Numbered from the stretch's first letter, positions 26,362 to 34,595 are shown. The stretch is 35,836 nt of DNA from Hyphomicrobium sp. (GCA_016716675.1 JADJVG010000018.1:1-35836), one strand, 5' to 3'. Translations and numbers: made by a program. Notes: generated from the sequence alone by a model not told the origin.

Positions 26362-26907
26362 CTCGCCATTCCTCTACAGCCCGCCTCAACATATCCGAAT
26401 CGATGGTTCAGGGTGACTTCGGCGGCTGTTCGAGCGGTCTTCGAAGTTCTTTTGGCCCGGCGCGGCTGAGTTGTAGACAACAACGCCAACTCGGCGGCGT
26501 GGAAGGCCCGTAGACGGGTTTGGGAGAATAATCGTTTAAACGGCTTTCGGGGCCAGGGCAGCGGCAACCCCTGCGACCAGAGGGTAAATTCCGGCCCTAC
26601 CCTGTTGCAAACTCGTTTCAGAGGGGTGTTTAGGGTCTATCGACGGTGCGCCGAACGGGGCATTGGGGTTGCGGCTATCAATTGGAATAGGTTGCCAATC
26701 AAACCCGTTGCAATTCCGCCCAATTAATCTCCCCGTATTCTCTCCAATTCGGGGTTGTCCACAATGATCGGCATTCGGACGGTAGGAATTGGGTAACCGA
26801 ATTGGTATTTAGTGATCAGTTCTATTCGCCAAAATAGAGCGGGCCCGGAATGGACGCCAATCCACCGCCGAGCCCTAGAACAGCAACCTCGATACAGGAT
26901 GCCATCC
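26362..26907. promoter_or_regulatory. Gene-free switch region with AATTGG repeats
   Basis: No credible gene is seen here. AATTGG-type elements cluster in 26678-26805: CAATTGGAATAG (26679), CCAATTCGGGG (26744, inverted) and two GAATTGG copies 13 bp apart (26786 and 26799); a looser one is at 26711-26725. The sequence CAATTGGAATA is shared with the palindrome at 25924. A short inverted repeat TCTATT-CGCCAA-AATAGA lies at 26821-26838. The region should hold the promoter of the gene at 26908, and is where any left prophage end or inversion junction would lie. Confidence 0.5.
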
Positions 26908-27919
26908 ATGTCACACGATACCATCCGCGCCGGTGGCGCACAAGGCAACGGGCCGCGCGCCCTTTCTATTCTCGCAGGCGTCGGCCTGCTCAGTGCAACA
27001 GCCCATCTCACCATTCTCGGCCTTGGCGGTTACAGTGAACCGCACACCTACCTTGTGATCGCCATGGCGATCGCAACCGCGATCGGCGGGCTCACCGTCT
27101 CGCACACCCTCTCCGACAAACGCTACGTGGTTGCGTTCTGCATCGTCGTCGGCCTGATCGCGGGCGAAGGCTTTGGCCTGGTCACGACCGGCGAACGCGT
27201 CATCGCCGAACGCGATGCCAAGCAAGCGCCGATCCGCGCCGCGCAGAAAGCACACGACGACGCGAAAGCCGCACTGAAAGATGCCCGCACCGCCAAAGCC
27301 AATTTAGACGAACGCGTCGTGACTGAAGCCGCGAAGAAGAATTGCGTCAAGAACTGCCGCGCCCTTCTCGAACAGCAGGTCGCGACGGCCGTCGCTGATA
27401 TCGCCAACGCCGAGCGCAATCTTGCCGACGCGCCCGCACCTGACGCATCGGCATCGGCGCTTGCGGATCGCACGGGGTTCGCATCGTGGAAGATCGACAT
27501 CTTCACCGCCATCCTTGCAGCGCTCGGCGGCAACGTGCTCGGCGCGGCGATGATTGTGGCGGGTGCGCATTCTATTGGTACTGGCGACACGCGTTCCGCG
27601 CGCGCGCCGTCAGCGCTGCAAGCCAAACCCCTGCCCCCGCATCATCGTCTCGGATGAACCGGCCGACAATCGACCGAAAGTGAAGTCGGCAATCATCAGC
27701 GAGCCTGTCCGTCAATTGCCGGCAAACGTCATCGATTTCCGCAGCCATCCCGTTGTGCGGGCGCTGGAAAACATCGGCGGCTCAGTTTCCAGCAATCGCG
27801 AATTGGCAAAGCTGATGTCGGTTTCCGAAGGCGAAGCCAGCAAACGCTGGCGGGAAATCGAAGATCGGCTGGATATCGTGCGCGTCGGCAAGCAACTGAG
27901 TATCCGGCTGCGCGCCTGA
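26908..27919 (+). CDS. Membrane protein with coiled coil and C-terminal winged helix-like domain, one frameshift
   Basis: Start ATG 26908 (MSHDTIRAGGAQ), AGGA upstream. There are three hydrophobic helices (ALSILAGVGLLSATAHLTIL, TYLVIAMAIATAIGGLTV, YVVAFCIVVGLIAGEGFGLV). A long coiled coil follows, with KKNCVKNCRALLEQQV, and then a fourth helix (IFTAILAALGGNVLGAAMIV). The first frame ends at 27657, but another frame continues with PANVIDFRSHPVVRALENIG and SNRELAKLMSVSEGEASKRW / REIEDRLDIVRVGKQLSIRL, a winged-helix DNA-binding domain. I read one protein of about 337 residues with a shift near 27640; two genes are the alternative. From memory, similar membrane/C-x3-C proteins occur in rhizobial mobile elements, uncharacterised. 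A strong terminator closes it as a single-gene unit. Confidence 0.65.
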
Positions 27920-27943
27920 CCATATCGGTGATACCAACACAAA

Positions 27944-27974
27944 GCCCCGGCGGGTCATTCTCGCCGGGGCTTTT
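27944..27974 (+). terminator. Strong Rho-independent terminator
   Basis: A perfect 9-bp G+C stem (GCCCCGGCG 27944-27952 / CGCCGGGGC 27962-27970) with a 9-nt loop is followed by TTTT and preceded by AAA, so it may work both ways. It separates the membrane protein gene from the head genes. Confidence 0.9.
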
Positions 27975-28052
27975 GCTTGCGTGCATGCTCAATCGATGTG
28001 CCGCGCGAATGTCCCCGTGATGACTTCGCGCCGCGAAGCGCATGATACGCGC

Positions 28053-29054
28053 ATGACAACCAAACGCGCAACATCTCTCAAGTCGCTCGCTCTGAACTTC
28101 ACCAATGGTGAAGCGCCGGAGTGGGTTGAGGTGTTGCCGGCCGGGCCGCAGATCATCGGCCGCGATGGCCGCTCTTGGATCATCGACGATCCGCAAGAGA
28201 TCGTCCGCCGCAGTGAAGCCGAAGGCGCACTGCACGTCGATTACGAACACGCCAGCGAGATCAGGGCCCCTCAGGGCGAGGCGGCACCGGCCGCCGGATG
28301 GATCGACAAGCTCGAAGTTCGTGACGGCGCGATTTGGGCGCATGTCGAGTGGACGCCGAAGGCGAAGCAAATGGTCGCTGATCGCGAATACCGTTTCATC
28401 TCGCCGACGTTCTGGTTCGACAGCGCGACGCTGCGCATTATTGCGTTGATTTCGGTGGCGCTGACCAACCGGCCCAACCTCACCATGACCGCGCTCAACA
28501 CGCGCGACGATGACAACGAACAGCAACAGCAGGAGAAGACCACGATGGACAAGGAAGCGTTGAAGGCGTTGTGCAAGAAGCTCGGGCTTCAGGAAGAGGC
28601 GAGCGCTACCGCTATCCTCGCGGCTGTCGATGGTCTGGTCACCGACAAGGACAAGGCGCTGAACAGCGCGCAGGCTCCGAGCCTCGAAAAGTTCGTGCCG
28701 CGCGCCGACTACGACAAGATCAAGGGCGATCTCGAAACGGCGAACAACACCATCAAAGTTGCCGCTGACGCAAAGCTCGACGCCGAAGTGACCGCTGCCG
28801 TCGATGACGCTGTGAAGGCCGGAAAGGTCGCGCCGGCGTCGAAGGATTTCTACCTCGCCACTTGCCGCAAGGATGGCGGTCTGGATGCTTTCAAAAAGTT
28901 CGTCGAAAGCGCGCCGGTACTGACGGCCGCTTCCGATCTCGACACCAAGAAGGCGTCGAACGCGGGCGGCGACAAACAGCTGACCGCTGACGAGAAGACG
29001 ATGTGCGCCACGCTCGGCGTAACCGAAGAGCAGTTCAAGCAGGCTGCGGCCTAA
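28053..29054 (+). CDS. Head maturation protease with scaffold, Mu I-like
   Basis: Protein I processes the Mu prohead and its C-terminal part acts as scaffold. I take the ATG at 28053 (MTTKRATSLKSLALNFTNGE, 333 residues); an earlier ATG at 28020 is possible and neither has a strong ribosome site. The protease domain (residues ~15-160) shows EWVEVLPAGPQIIGRDGRSW, LHVDYEHASEIRAPQGEAAP, AAGWIDKLEVRDGAIWAHVE and YRFISPTFWFD, the family pattern with the HVDYEH histidine. A Gln-rich linker (DDDNEQQQQEKTT) leads to the helical scaffold. It is the first head gene of the rightward arm. Confidence 0.9.
   Translation: MTTKRATSLKSLALNFTNGEAPEWVEVLPAGPQIIGRDGRSWIIDDPQEIVRRSEAEGALHVDYEHASEIRAPQGEAAPAAGWIDKLEVRDGAIWAHVEWTPKAKQMVADREYRFISPTFWFDSATLRIIALISVALTNRPNLTMTALNTRDDDNEQQQQEKTTMDKEALKALCKKLGLQEEASATAILAAVDGLVTDKDKALNSAQAPSLEKFVPRADYDKIKGDLETANNTIKVAADAKLDAEVTAAVDDAVKAGKVAPASKDFYLATCRKDGGLDAFKKFVESAPVLTAASDLDTKKASNAGGDKQLTADEKTMCATLGVTEEQFKQAAA
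28545..29054 (+). CDS. Internal in-frame scaffold (Mu Z-like), nested in I
   Basis: Inside gene I, AGGAGA (28531-28536) precedes an ATG at 28545 by 8 bases, in the same frame, right after the Gln-rich linker. The product (MDKEALKALCKKLGLQEEAS onward, 169 residues) is the scaffold half: helices, a coiled coil (ADYDKIKGDLETANNTIKV) and a C-terminal helix (LTADEKTMCATLGVTEEQFK). Mu makes Z this way from I. Confidence 0.7.
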   Translation: MDKEALKALCKKLGLQEEASATAILAAVDGLVTDKDKALNSAQAPSLEKFVPRADYDKIKGDLETANNTIKVAADAKLDAEVTAAVDDAVKAGKVAPASKDFYLATCRKDGGLDAFKKFVESAPVLTAASDLDTKKASNAGGDKQLTADEKTMCATLGVTEEQFKQAAA

Positions 29055-29084
29055 AAAAGAATTCACCCCAGAGCGAGAGCCACG

Positions 29085-29137
29085 GGGCGAAGCGGGTTTG
29101 GCAAACCAAGTGTGTTTCTCGTGGCGTCGCTTCGCCC
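29085..29137 (+). repeat. Hairpin between I/Z and the decoration gene
   Basis: A perfect 10-bp inverted repeat (GGGCGAAGCG 29085-29094 / CGCTTCGCCC 29128-29137) encloses a second small hairpin GGTTTGGCAAACC. No T run follows directly (TTCATAAATTTT). It may be an attenuating terminator or an mRNA-stability stem adjusting capsid expression. Confidence 0.5.
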
Positions 29138-29168
29138 TTCATAAATTTTGACCTCAGGAGATCGACCC

Positions 29169-29570
29169 GTGACCGCACTGACCAAAGACCGCAACACTGC
29201 CGAACGCGACGGCGAATACGTCGCCTATGCCGTCGGCGCGGACAAGAAGCTTCACGCTGGCAGCCTCGTTGTTCTCGACGCCGGTCTGGCTGAGCCGGGC
29301 AACACGGCGGCCGGACTGATTGCTGTTGGCCGCGCTGAAGAGCATGTGGACAATACAGGCGGCGCGGCTGGCGCAAAGACCGTCAAGGTCAAGCGCGGCG
29401 TCTTCTGCTTCGAAAACGCGGCTGCCGATCCGGTGCTCGCAGCCCACATCGGCGCGTCCTGCTTCGTCGTTGATGATCAGACCGTCGCCGCAACGCACGG
29501 CGGCAACACGCGCTCGGTCGCAGGCTTTGTCGTCGATGTCGATGACGCTGGCGTGTGGGTGAAGTTCTAA
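29169..29570 (+). CDS. Putative capsid decoration protein
   Basis: Start GTG 29169 (VTALTKDRNTAERDGEYVAY) with AGGAGA about eight bases upstream; 133 residues. It is a beta-rich protein rich in Gly/Ala/Val (KLHAGSLVVLDAGLAEPGNT, AAGLIAVGRAEEHVDNTGGA) with KTVKVKRGVFCFENAAADPV and a final GFVVDVDDAGVWVKF. Its place between protease/scaffold and major capsid and its fold pattern match head cement/decoration proteins (DUF2190-like). Not a firm family call. Confidence 0.7.
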   Translation: MTALTKDRNTAERDGEYVAYAVGADKKLHAGSLVVLDAGLAEPGNTAAGLIAVGRAEEHVDNTGGAAGAKTVKVKRGVFCFENAAADPVLAAHIGASCFVVDDQTVAATHGGNTRSVAGFVVDVDDAGVWVKF

Positions 29571-29660
29571 CGGCACAACTGCGCTGACGTAGCTAGACGC
29601 GGATCGGGCGAGACGCCCGCCGGGGCGGAGCGTTAGGCGAACACAAGGACACGGACACCA

Positions 29661-30557
29661 ATGATCATCAATCAGGGCAACCTTCAGACGCTCTTCACCG
29701 GCTTCAAGGCCTCGTTTCAGGTCGGCTTCGCCGGCGTGACGGCGATCTATCCGCAGCTCGCGACCGTGGTGCCGTCAAGCACCAAGACCGAGAAGTACGC
29801 TTGGCTCGGCCAGATGCCGAACATGCGCGAATGGATCGGGGACCGCGTTGTGCAGAACATCGCGGCTCACGATTATTCGATTGCCAACCGCTCGTTCGAA
29901 AGCACCGTTGCCGTTCCGCGCGACGATATCGAAGACGACACCTTCGGCGTGTTCACGCCGCTGTTCACCGAAATGGGTCGCGCGTCGGCAGCGCTGCCCG
30001 ATCAGCTTGTGTTTGAGCTGCTGAAGGCCGGCTTCACGTCGAAGTGCTATGATGGCGAAGCCTTCTTCTCGGCCGCGCATCCGGTCATCGACGCGAAAGG
30101 CAAAGAAGTGGCGGTCTCGAACACGGGCGGCGGCGCTGCTGCCCCGTGGTTCCTTCTTGACACCACGCGCGCCTTGAAGCCACTGATTTTCCAGAACCGC
30201 CGCAAGATGGAATTTGTAAAGAAGGACAATCCAAACACGTCGGACAAGGTGTTCGAAAGCAATCAGTACATGTACGGCGTCGATGGCCGTTGCAACACCG
30301 GCTTTGGTTTCTGGCAGATGGCCTACGGATCAAAGCAGCCGTTGACCAAGGAAGCCTTCCGCGCCGGCCGCAAGGTGATGATGGCGATGAAGGGTGACAA
30401 TGGCCGCCCGCTCGGCATCACGCCCAAGCTGTTGCTGGTTGGCCCGTCGAACGGCGATGCCGCGCGCGACATCATTCTCGCAGAGCGTGACGCCGCTGGC
30501 GCGACCAATACCGATCGCAACTTGGTCACGATCCTCGAAACGCCGTGGCTGGAATAG
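29661..30557 (+). CDS. Major capsid protein, Mu gpT-like
   Basis: This 298-residue intact gene starts at ATG 29661 (MIINQGNLQTLFTGFKASFQ). Family features: GFAGVTAIYPQLATVVPSST, YAWLGQMPNMREWIGDRVVQ, NRSFESTVAVPRDDIEDDTF and PDQLVFELLKAGFTSKCYDG, then FFSAAHPVIDA, typical of Mu gpT (about 305 residues). The end includes LGITPKLLLVGPSNGDAARD. It assembles the icosahedral shell. A hairpin follows 118 bp downstream. Confidence 0.95.
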   Translation: MIINQGNLQTLFTGFKASFQVGFAGVTAIYPQLATVVPSSTKTEKYAWLGQMPNMREWIGDRVVQNIAAHDYSIANRSFESTVAVPRDDIEDDTFGVFTPLFTEMGRASAALPDQLVFELLKAGFTSKCYDGEAFFSAAHPVIDAKGKEVAVSNTGGGAAAPWFLLDTTRALKPLIFQNRRKMEFVKKDNPNTSDKVFESNQYMYGVDGRCNTGFGFWQMAYGSKQPLTKEAFRAGRKVMMAMKGDNGRPLGITPKLLLVGPSNGDAARDIILAERDAAGATNTDRNLVTILETPWLE

Positions 30558-30674
30558 GCGTCTCCCGCCTTCCTCCGGATCGTGTCCCTAGACGGCTCGA
30601 TCCCACCTTCACCCGACGGCGTTCCTTTCCGCGCCGCCGGGTGCACTAAATGCTTTCCGTGCAGCGTACCGCAC

Positions 30675-30721
30675 GCCGGGTGCAAGGGTAGCCCCCAAGC
30701 TTTCCCCTCCTTGCACCCGGC
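30675..30721 (+). terminator. Hairpin after major capsid gene
   Basis: A perfect 13-bp inverted repeat (GCCGGGTGCAAGG 30675-30687 / CCTTGCACCCGGC 30709-30721) with a 21-nt loop is followed by CCCATTCTTTC, a weak T tract. The arm core GCCGGGTGCA also occurs once just upstream (about 30636). It is a likely partial terminator limiting readthrough from the highly expressed capsid gene into the tail genes. Confidence 0.55.
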
Positions 30722-30792
30722 CCCATTCTTTCATTGCGCCGGACGACTGCTGTCACGGCAGCCGGCCGCCCGTCGCGACAGTGGAGACGATC

Positions 30793-31233
30793 ATGGCCTA
30801 TGCAGCCGATACCGACATCATCGATCTCTACGGCGTGGACACCCTCAACCGGCTCGCCGATCGCGACGGCGATGGTCTCGCGGACGCGCCCAAAGTCGCG
30901 CGCGCGCTGGATGATGCCGCAGCGCTGATCGACGGCTATATCTCGACACGTGTGACGCTGCCGCTGCCGAGTATCCCGGCTGTGCTCAAGAACTTGTCGA
31001 TCGACATCGCATGCTACCGGCTTGCGACCGATGCCGGCTTGCTCAGCGAAGACGCGCGCAAGCGCTACGAAGACGCGATCCAGTTCTTGCGCGATGTCGC
31101 CGCTGGCCGCGCCTCGATCCCGCTGCCCGCGCAACCAGGTGCAACGCCATCGGCTGAGACGGCATCGCCGCAAACCGTCATCCTTGACGGACCTCAACGC
31201 CTGTTCAGTCGCACGTCGCTGCGGGGGCTCTGA
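30793..31233 (+). CDS. Mu gp36-like DUF1320 protein (head-tail connection)
   Basis: Start ATG 30793; 146 residues. The family pattern MAYAADTDIIDLYGVDTLNR, LADRDGDGLADAPKVARALD, DAAALIDGYISTRVTLPLPS and NLSIDIACYRLATDAGLLSE matches DUF1320, an adaptor below the portal. The tail (ASIPLPAQPGATPSAE and SRTSLRGL) is typical. The stop overlaps the next start (ATGA). Confidence 0.9.
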   Translation: MAYAADTDIIDLYGVDTLNRLADRDGDGLADAPKVARALDDAAALIDGYISTRVTLPLPSIPAVLKNLSIDIACYRLATDAGLLSEDARKRYEDAIQFLRDVAAGRASIPLPAQPGATPSAETASPQTVILDGPQRLFSRTSLRGL

Positions 31234-31715
31234 TGACCGGCGTGATGATCGATGTCGATGTTATCGGCATCGACGTTGTGGCCCGCAAGCTCAACCGGCT
31301 CAATGCTTTCAACCGCACACTCGTGCTGGATGCCGCCGGCGCACTCATTGAAAGCCAGACGCGCCGTCGCATTTCGGATGAGAAAACGTCGCCAGACGGC
31401 GAAGCCTGGAAAGCGAACGCCGAAGGCAATCCGATCCTTGTCAAAACCGGCCACCTCCTAGCGTCGATCCATCAGCGCACCGGCCCTGATGAAGTGCGCG
31501 TCGGCTCCGGATTGGTCTATTCCGCGATCCATCAGTACGGCGGAACCATAAAGCCGAAGAACGCCAGCGCGCTCCACTTCAACGTCGGCGGCCGGCACGT
31601 CATGGCAAAGCAGGTCACGATCCCGGCGCGTCCCTATCTTGGGTTCTCGGCCGAGAACAAGGCCGAGATTGACCGAGAGCTAACGACGTATATCGGATCG
31701 CTGTTGAGGGGGTGA
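31233..31715 (+). CDS. Phage virion morphogenesis protein (Mu gpG / P2 gpS family)
   Basis: Start ATG 31233, 160 residues. Features: DVIGIDVVARKLNRLNAFNR, ALIESQTRRRISDEKTSPDG, EAWKANAEGNPILVKTGHLL, ASIHQRTGPDEVRVGSGLVY and SAIHQYGGTIKPK, then IPARPYLGFSAENKAEIDRE. The RISDEKTSPDGEAW, GxLxxSI and ARPYLG elements are the family signature (tail completion). In Mu, gpG lies beside gp30; here it lies after gp36. Confidence 0.9.
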   Translation: MTGVMIDVDVIGIDVVARKLNRLNAFNRTLVLDAAGALIESQTRRRISDEKTSPDGEAWKANAEGNPILVKTGHLLASIHQRTGPDEVRVGSGLVYSAIHQYGGTIKPKNASALHFNVGGRHVMAKQVTIPARPYLGFSAENKAEIDRELTTYIGSLLRG

Positions 31716-31718
31716 CAC

Positions 31719-32207
31719 ATGGGGCGGCTTGTTGAATTTCGAGACGCAGTGACGGCAGACTTCAAGGCGTTCCTGCCCGAAGTCAAATCGATCGATACTC
31801 ACTTCGGTCCATTCGACATGGACGAACTCAAGACCTTCATCGTCAGAGCGCCAGCGGTGCGCGTCTCAATCGTTGGCTCTGCAGCCACAAGCATGGTGGC
31901 AACGCGCGAGGTTGATGTGCAGCTTCACTGCGCTGCGTTCATCGTCACGCAATCATTGGCACTTGTTCCGGCTGACGTTGCAGCACTCGATATTGCGGAA
32001 GCGCTTGTCGGGCGTCTGGCCGCGCGCCCATTCACGGGCTTCTCCGAAGTGCCGGAGAAAATCAAAATCGAAAACCACTACTCGGGCGCGGTGCGCGGCA
32101 CCGGCGGCATCGCGCTGTTCTCGGTCGATTGGCACCAGGTCGTGCGCGTGGGTCTCAGTGCGGCGCGCGCCCGCTATGACGCGCACAACAACGGTGGCGC
32201 GCTATGA
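31719..32207 (+). CDS. Mu gp37-like DUF1834 protein
   Basis: Start ATG 31719, 162 residues. The pattern MGRLVEFRDAVTADFKAFLP, FDMDELKTFIVRAPAVRVSI, REVDVQLHCAAFIVTQSLAL and FSEVPEKIKIENHYSGAVRG matches the DUF1834 neck/tail-terminator-like family. It overlaps the next gene by four bases. Confidence 0.8.
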   Translation: MGRLVEFRDAVTADFKAFLPEVKSIDTHFGPFDMDELKTFIVRAPAVRVSIVGSAATSMVATREVDVQLHCAAFIVTQSLALVPADVAALDIAEALVGRLAARPFTGFSEVPEKIKIENHYSGAVRGTGGIALFSVDWHQVVRVGLSAARARYDAHNNGGAL

Positions 32208-32437
32208 GCACAGCAGCATCGGTTCGGCTCGCGGACAAGTACATCGGGCGGGATGGCTCACGTGTGAGTGCAAACCCCACGCGAGCGATCACACGTGCTG
32301 CGGTCAAAGCGGCTCAACAAGCGCTGTGCGAAAGCCTTGGCGTGTCGCAGTCACCTGTCGCCGACAAGGATATGCACAAGGCCATCTTGGCGGCGTCACG
32401 GGTCGCGCCGGACGTTTTTGGAGACGACGCAGAATGA
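32204..32437 (+). CDS. Small hypothetical phage protein (77 aa)
   Basis: Start ATG 32204 (MSTAASVRLADKYIGRDGSR), coupled to gp37 by a four-base overlap, with its stop overlapping the baseplate V start. It is helical (AITRAAVKAAQQALCESLGV, DMHKAILAASRVAPDVFGDD). No known family; probably a minor structural or assembly factor. Confidence 0.6.
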   Translation: MSTAASVRLADKYIGRDGSRVSANPTRAITRAAVKAAQQALCESLGVSQSPVADKDMHKAILAASRVAPDVFGDDAE

Positions 32438-32952
32438 GTTCAGATTTCGAAGACCTGCTGCGGCGGCTGCCGGAGATCGAACGGCGGTTGCGCAACATGG
32501 TCCGCTACGGCGAAGTTGAAGAGGTCGATGCCGCCAAAGGCGTGTTCAAATTGAAGGACGACGCCGGCGACGAAAGGCAGTCGCTGCAAACGGACTGGAT
32601 ACCGTGGGCCGAACATGGCGGCCAGACGAAAACGTGGACGCCACTGAAAAAAGGTCAGCGCATGGTGATCTTCTCGCCGTCCGGCAACATCGCCGACGCG
32701 ATTGGATTTCCCGCGCAGTTCTCGAATGCGAACACCGCACCATCGGACAAGGGTGACGAGAACGTCGAAGTGATCGGCAACACACGGATCACCCGCACGG
32801 CCGATCAGGTCACGATTGAAAGTCCGAAGATCGTGCTCAAGGGCGAAGTGCATCTTGGCGACGACGGCGGCAAGCTGCTGCATCGCAAGGACGATGTGGA
32901 CAGTGACGGCGATGTGGCCGTAGGCAGCGCGACCAAAGTCTACGCGGTGTAG
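32434..32952 (+). CDS. Baseplate assembly protein V (P2 gpV / Mu gp45 family)
   Basis: This is the baseplate spike. Start ATG 32434, 172 residues. It has MSSDFEDLLRRLPEIERRLR, then the OB-fold VRYGEVEEVDAAKGVFKLKD and SLQTDWIPWAEHGGQTKTWT, GQRMVIFSPSGNIADAIGFP, and a beta-helical tail repeat (VEVIGNTRITRTADQVTIES, KIVLKGEVHLGDDGGKLLHR). This matches the family; the frame is intact. Confidence 0.95.
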   Translation: MSSDFEDLLRRLPEIERRLRNMVRYGEVEEVDAAKGVFKLKDDAGDERQSLQTDWIPWAEHGGQTKTWTPLKKGQRMVIFSPSGNIADAIGFPAQFSNANTAPSDKGDENVEVIGNTRITRTADQVTIESPKIVLKGEVHLGDDGGKLLHRKDDVDSDGDVAVGSATKVYAV

Positions 32953-33054
32953 CGCCTATCCGTCCCCGGTATCGGTTCAAATCAACTGTGCGACGCTGTG
33001 GCCATCAACACGACGGCCATTGAACCGCGCAGCAATTGAACCGAAGGACCCGCG

Positions 33055-33288
33055 ATGGAAGCCAAGCAAAACTATGAAGTCGTCAATGGCTTTTGGGACA
33101 AAGGCCAGTTCCGCGCCAAGAGCAGCATTCCGCTGCCGATGACTGAGCGCGAGGCGGCGGCGCACGTCCGCGCTGGCGATCTGAAGCTCATTTCGAAGGC
33201 CCTTCGAAAGACCGTCGAAACGTCAGCGGCAGCCGCACCTACGGTCGCAACAGCCGATGCACCGTCCGCGTCCAAGAAGGCCAAGTAG
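33055..33288 (+). CDS. Small hypothetical tail-region protein (77 aa)
   Basis: Start ATG 33055 (MEAKQNYEVVNGFWDKGQFR). The N-terminal half has a conserved-looking core (KSSIPLPMTEREAAAHVRAG, DLKLISKALRK), then an Ala-rich low-complexity tail ending SASKKAK. It lies between baseplate V and W. Function unknown; similar small genes occur at this spot in related phages. Confidence 0.6.
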   Translation: MEAKQNYEVVNGFWDKGQFRAKSSIPLPMTEREAAAHVRAGDLKLISKALRKTVETSAAAAPTVATADAPSASKKAK

Positions 33289-33290
33289 CC

Positions 33291-33650
33291 GTGCCGGGGA
33301 TGGATCGCAATACCGGCCGGTGGGTTGGTGGGCGCGCCCACATCGGCCAGTCGATCGCGATCATCCTTGCGACGCCGATCGGCATGCGCGTTCAGCGCCG
33401 TCCCTTTGGTGCTGACGATAAATACCTGATCGACCGCCCCACCAACGACGACGAAGTGCTCAAAGCAACGATGGCGGTCGCCGTGGCGCTCAACGCGTGG
33501 GAACCGCGCTTTGCGCTTCGGCGCGTCGTGATCAAAGAGGCCGACGTGTCTGGTCGCATGACGCTTGAGGTGGGCTTCACCGAATACCCGCGCGGCCACT
33601 TCGGTGATCGCACGCCGTCCGGCGAGACTGCAATTGAGGTTGGCATCTGA
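33291..33650 (+). CDS. Baseplate wedge protein W (P2 gpW / T4 gp25-like, Mu gp46)
   Basis: I take the GTG at 33291 (VPGMDRNTGRWVGGRAHIGQ); an ATG is at 33300. About 119 residues. The gp25/W pattern is clear: MDRNTGRWVGGRAHIGQSIA, then ILATPIGMRVQRRPFG, LIDRPTNDDEVLKATMAVAV, ALNAWEPRFALRRVVIKEAD. It is a baseplate wedge subunit. Its stop overlaps the J start. Confidence 0.9.
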   Translation: MPGMDRNTGRWVGGRAHIGQSIAIILATPIGMRVQRRPFGADDKYLIDRPTNDDEVLKATMAVAVALNAWEPRFALRRVVIKEADVSGRMTLEVGFTEYPRGHFGDRTPSGETAIEVGI

Positions 33651-34595
33651 TGGCGCGCTTTATCGACATCGATCTTTCGCTCTTGCCGGCGCCGACGGCA
33701 GTCGTTGTACCGGACTATGAGGCGCTTGTTGCCGACCGCAAAGCAGACATCGTGGCGCGCGTGCGTGCGCGTATCACCGATCCCGTGCTGATCGCCGATC
33801 TCGAAGCGGTACTCGCGCTTGAAAGTGAACCCGACGATCGATGCCGAAGTCGGCGCATACCGCGAGACGCTGGTGTACGAACGCATCAACGACGCGGTGC
33901 GCGCTGTGCTGCCCGCCGACATCAACTGGCACCGATCTACGACAATCTCCTCCTCGCGCCTGGGCGTCCAACGCATGACCGCCCCGGCTGATCCGTCCGC
34001 CACTCCGCCACGCGCCGAGTATCGCGAGGCCGACGACGATGCAAAGCGCCGCTACATTCTGGCGCTCGAAGCGTTTTCGACCGCCGGTCCTTATGGGGCC
34101 TATCTGTTTCACGCGCTGTCGGCGCATCCCCACGTCAAGGATGCTGGCGTCTACGGCCCGGAGGAAGCCTTCGTTGATCCTGGGCATGCGCACATCGTCG
34201 TGCTGTCACGCATCGGCAACGGCGTGCCAACGCAGCAGGTGCTCGATAGCGTCTCGGCCAAGCTATCGCCGAAGGACGCGCGCCCGCTGACCGATTATGT
34301 CGATGTCGTCGCGGCGGCAATTACGGACTATGTGATCGTCTATCATCTCGAAATCCCGCGCGGACCTGATCCGGCGCTTGTGGACCGGCAGCCCGAAGCC
34401 GAGTTGGCGATATACGCTGCCGCGCGCCATCGCGTCGGCGCTATCGTCGCAGATAGCGGCCTTGATGCGGCTGCGCACCGGCCGGGCGTTGAGCGCGCGC
34501 TGCGTAGTCAGCCACCAGCCCAAGTCGATCCCGGCTTGCAGGGTGCCGCGTATTGCACGTCGATCACCGTAACCTATGAGGTGGTCGGTGACTGA
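33650..34595 (+). CDS. Baseplate protein J (P2 gpJ / Mu gp47), at least two frameshifts
   Basis: Start ATG 33650 (MARFIDIDLSLLPAPTAVVV), about 315 residues. The first frame holds DLSLLPAPTAVVVPDYEALV and ARVRARITDPVLIADLEAVL. Near 33830 it moves to the frame with TIDAEVGAYRETLVYERIND and AVRAVLPA. The stretch 33925-33955 (GTD.., DN.., RLGVQRMT) needs one more indel. Then SATPPRAEYREADDDAKRRY and HPHVKDAGVYGPEEAFVDPG follow to the stop at 34595. Baseplate J builds the wedge ring with W and I. Confidence 0.85.

Noticed and set aside
27729..29066. 445-codon minus-strand frame over the I protease
   Set aside because: Antisense to conserved I/Z sequence; high G+C makes such long shadows common.
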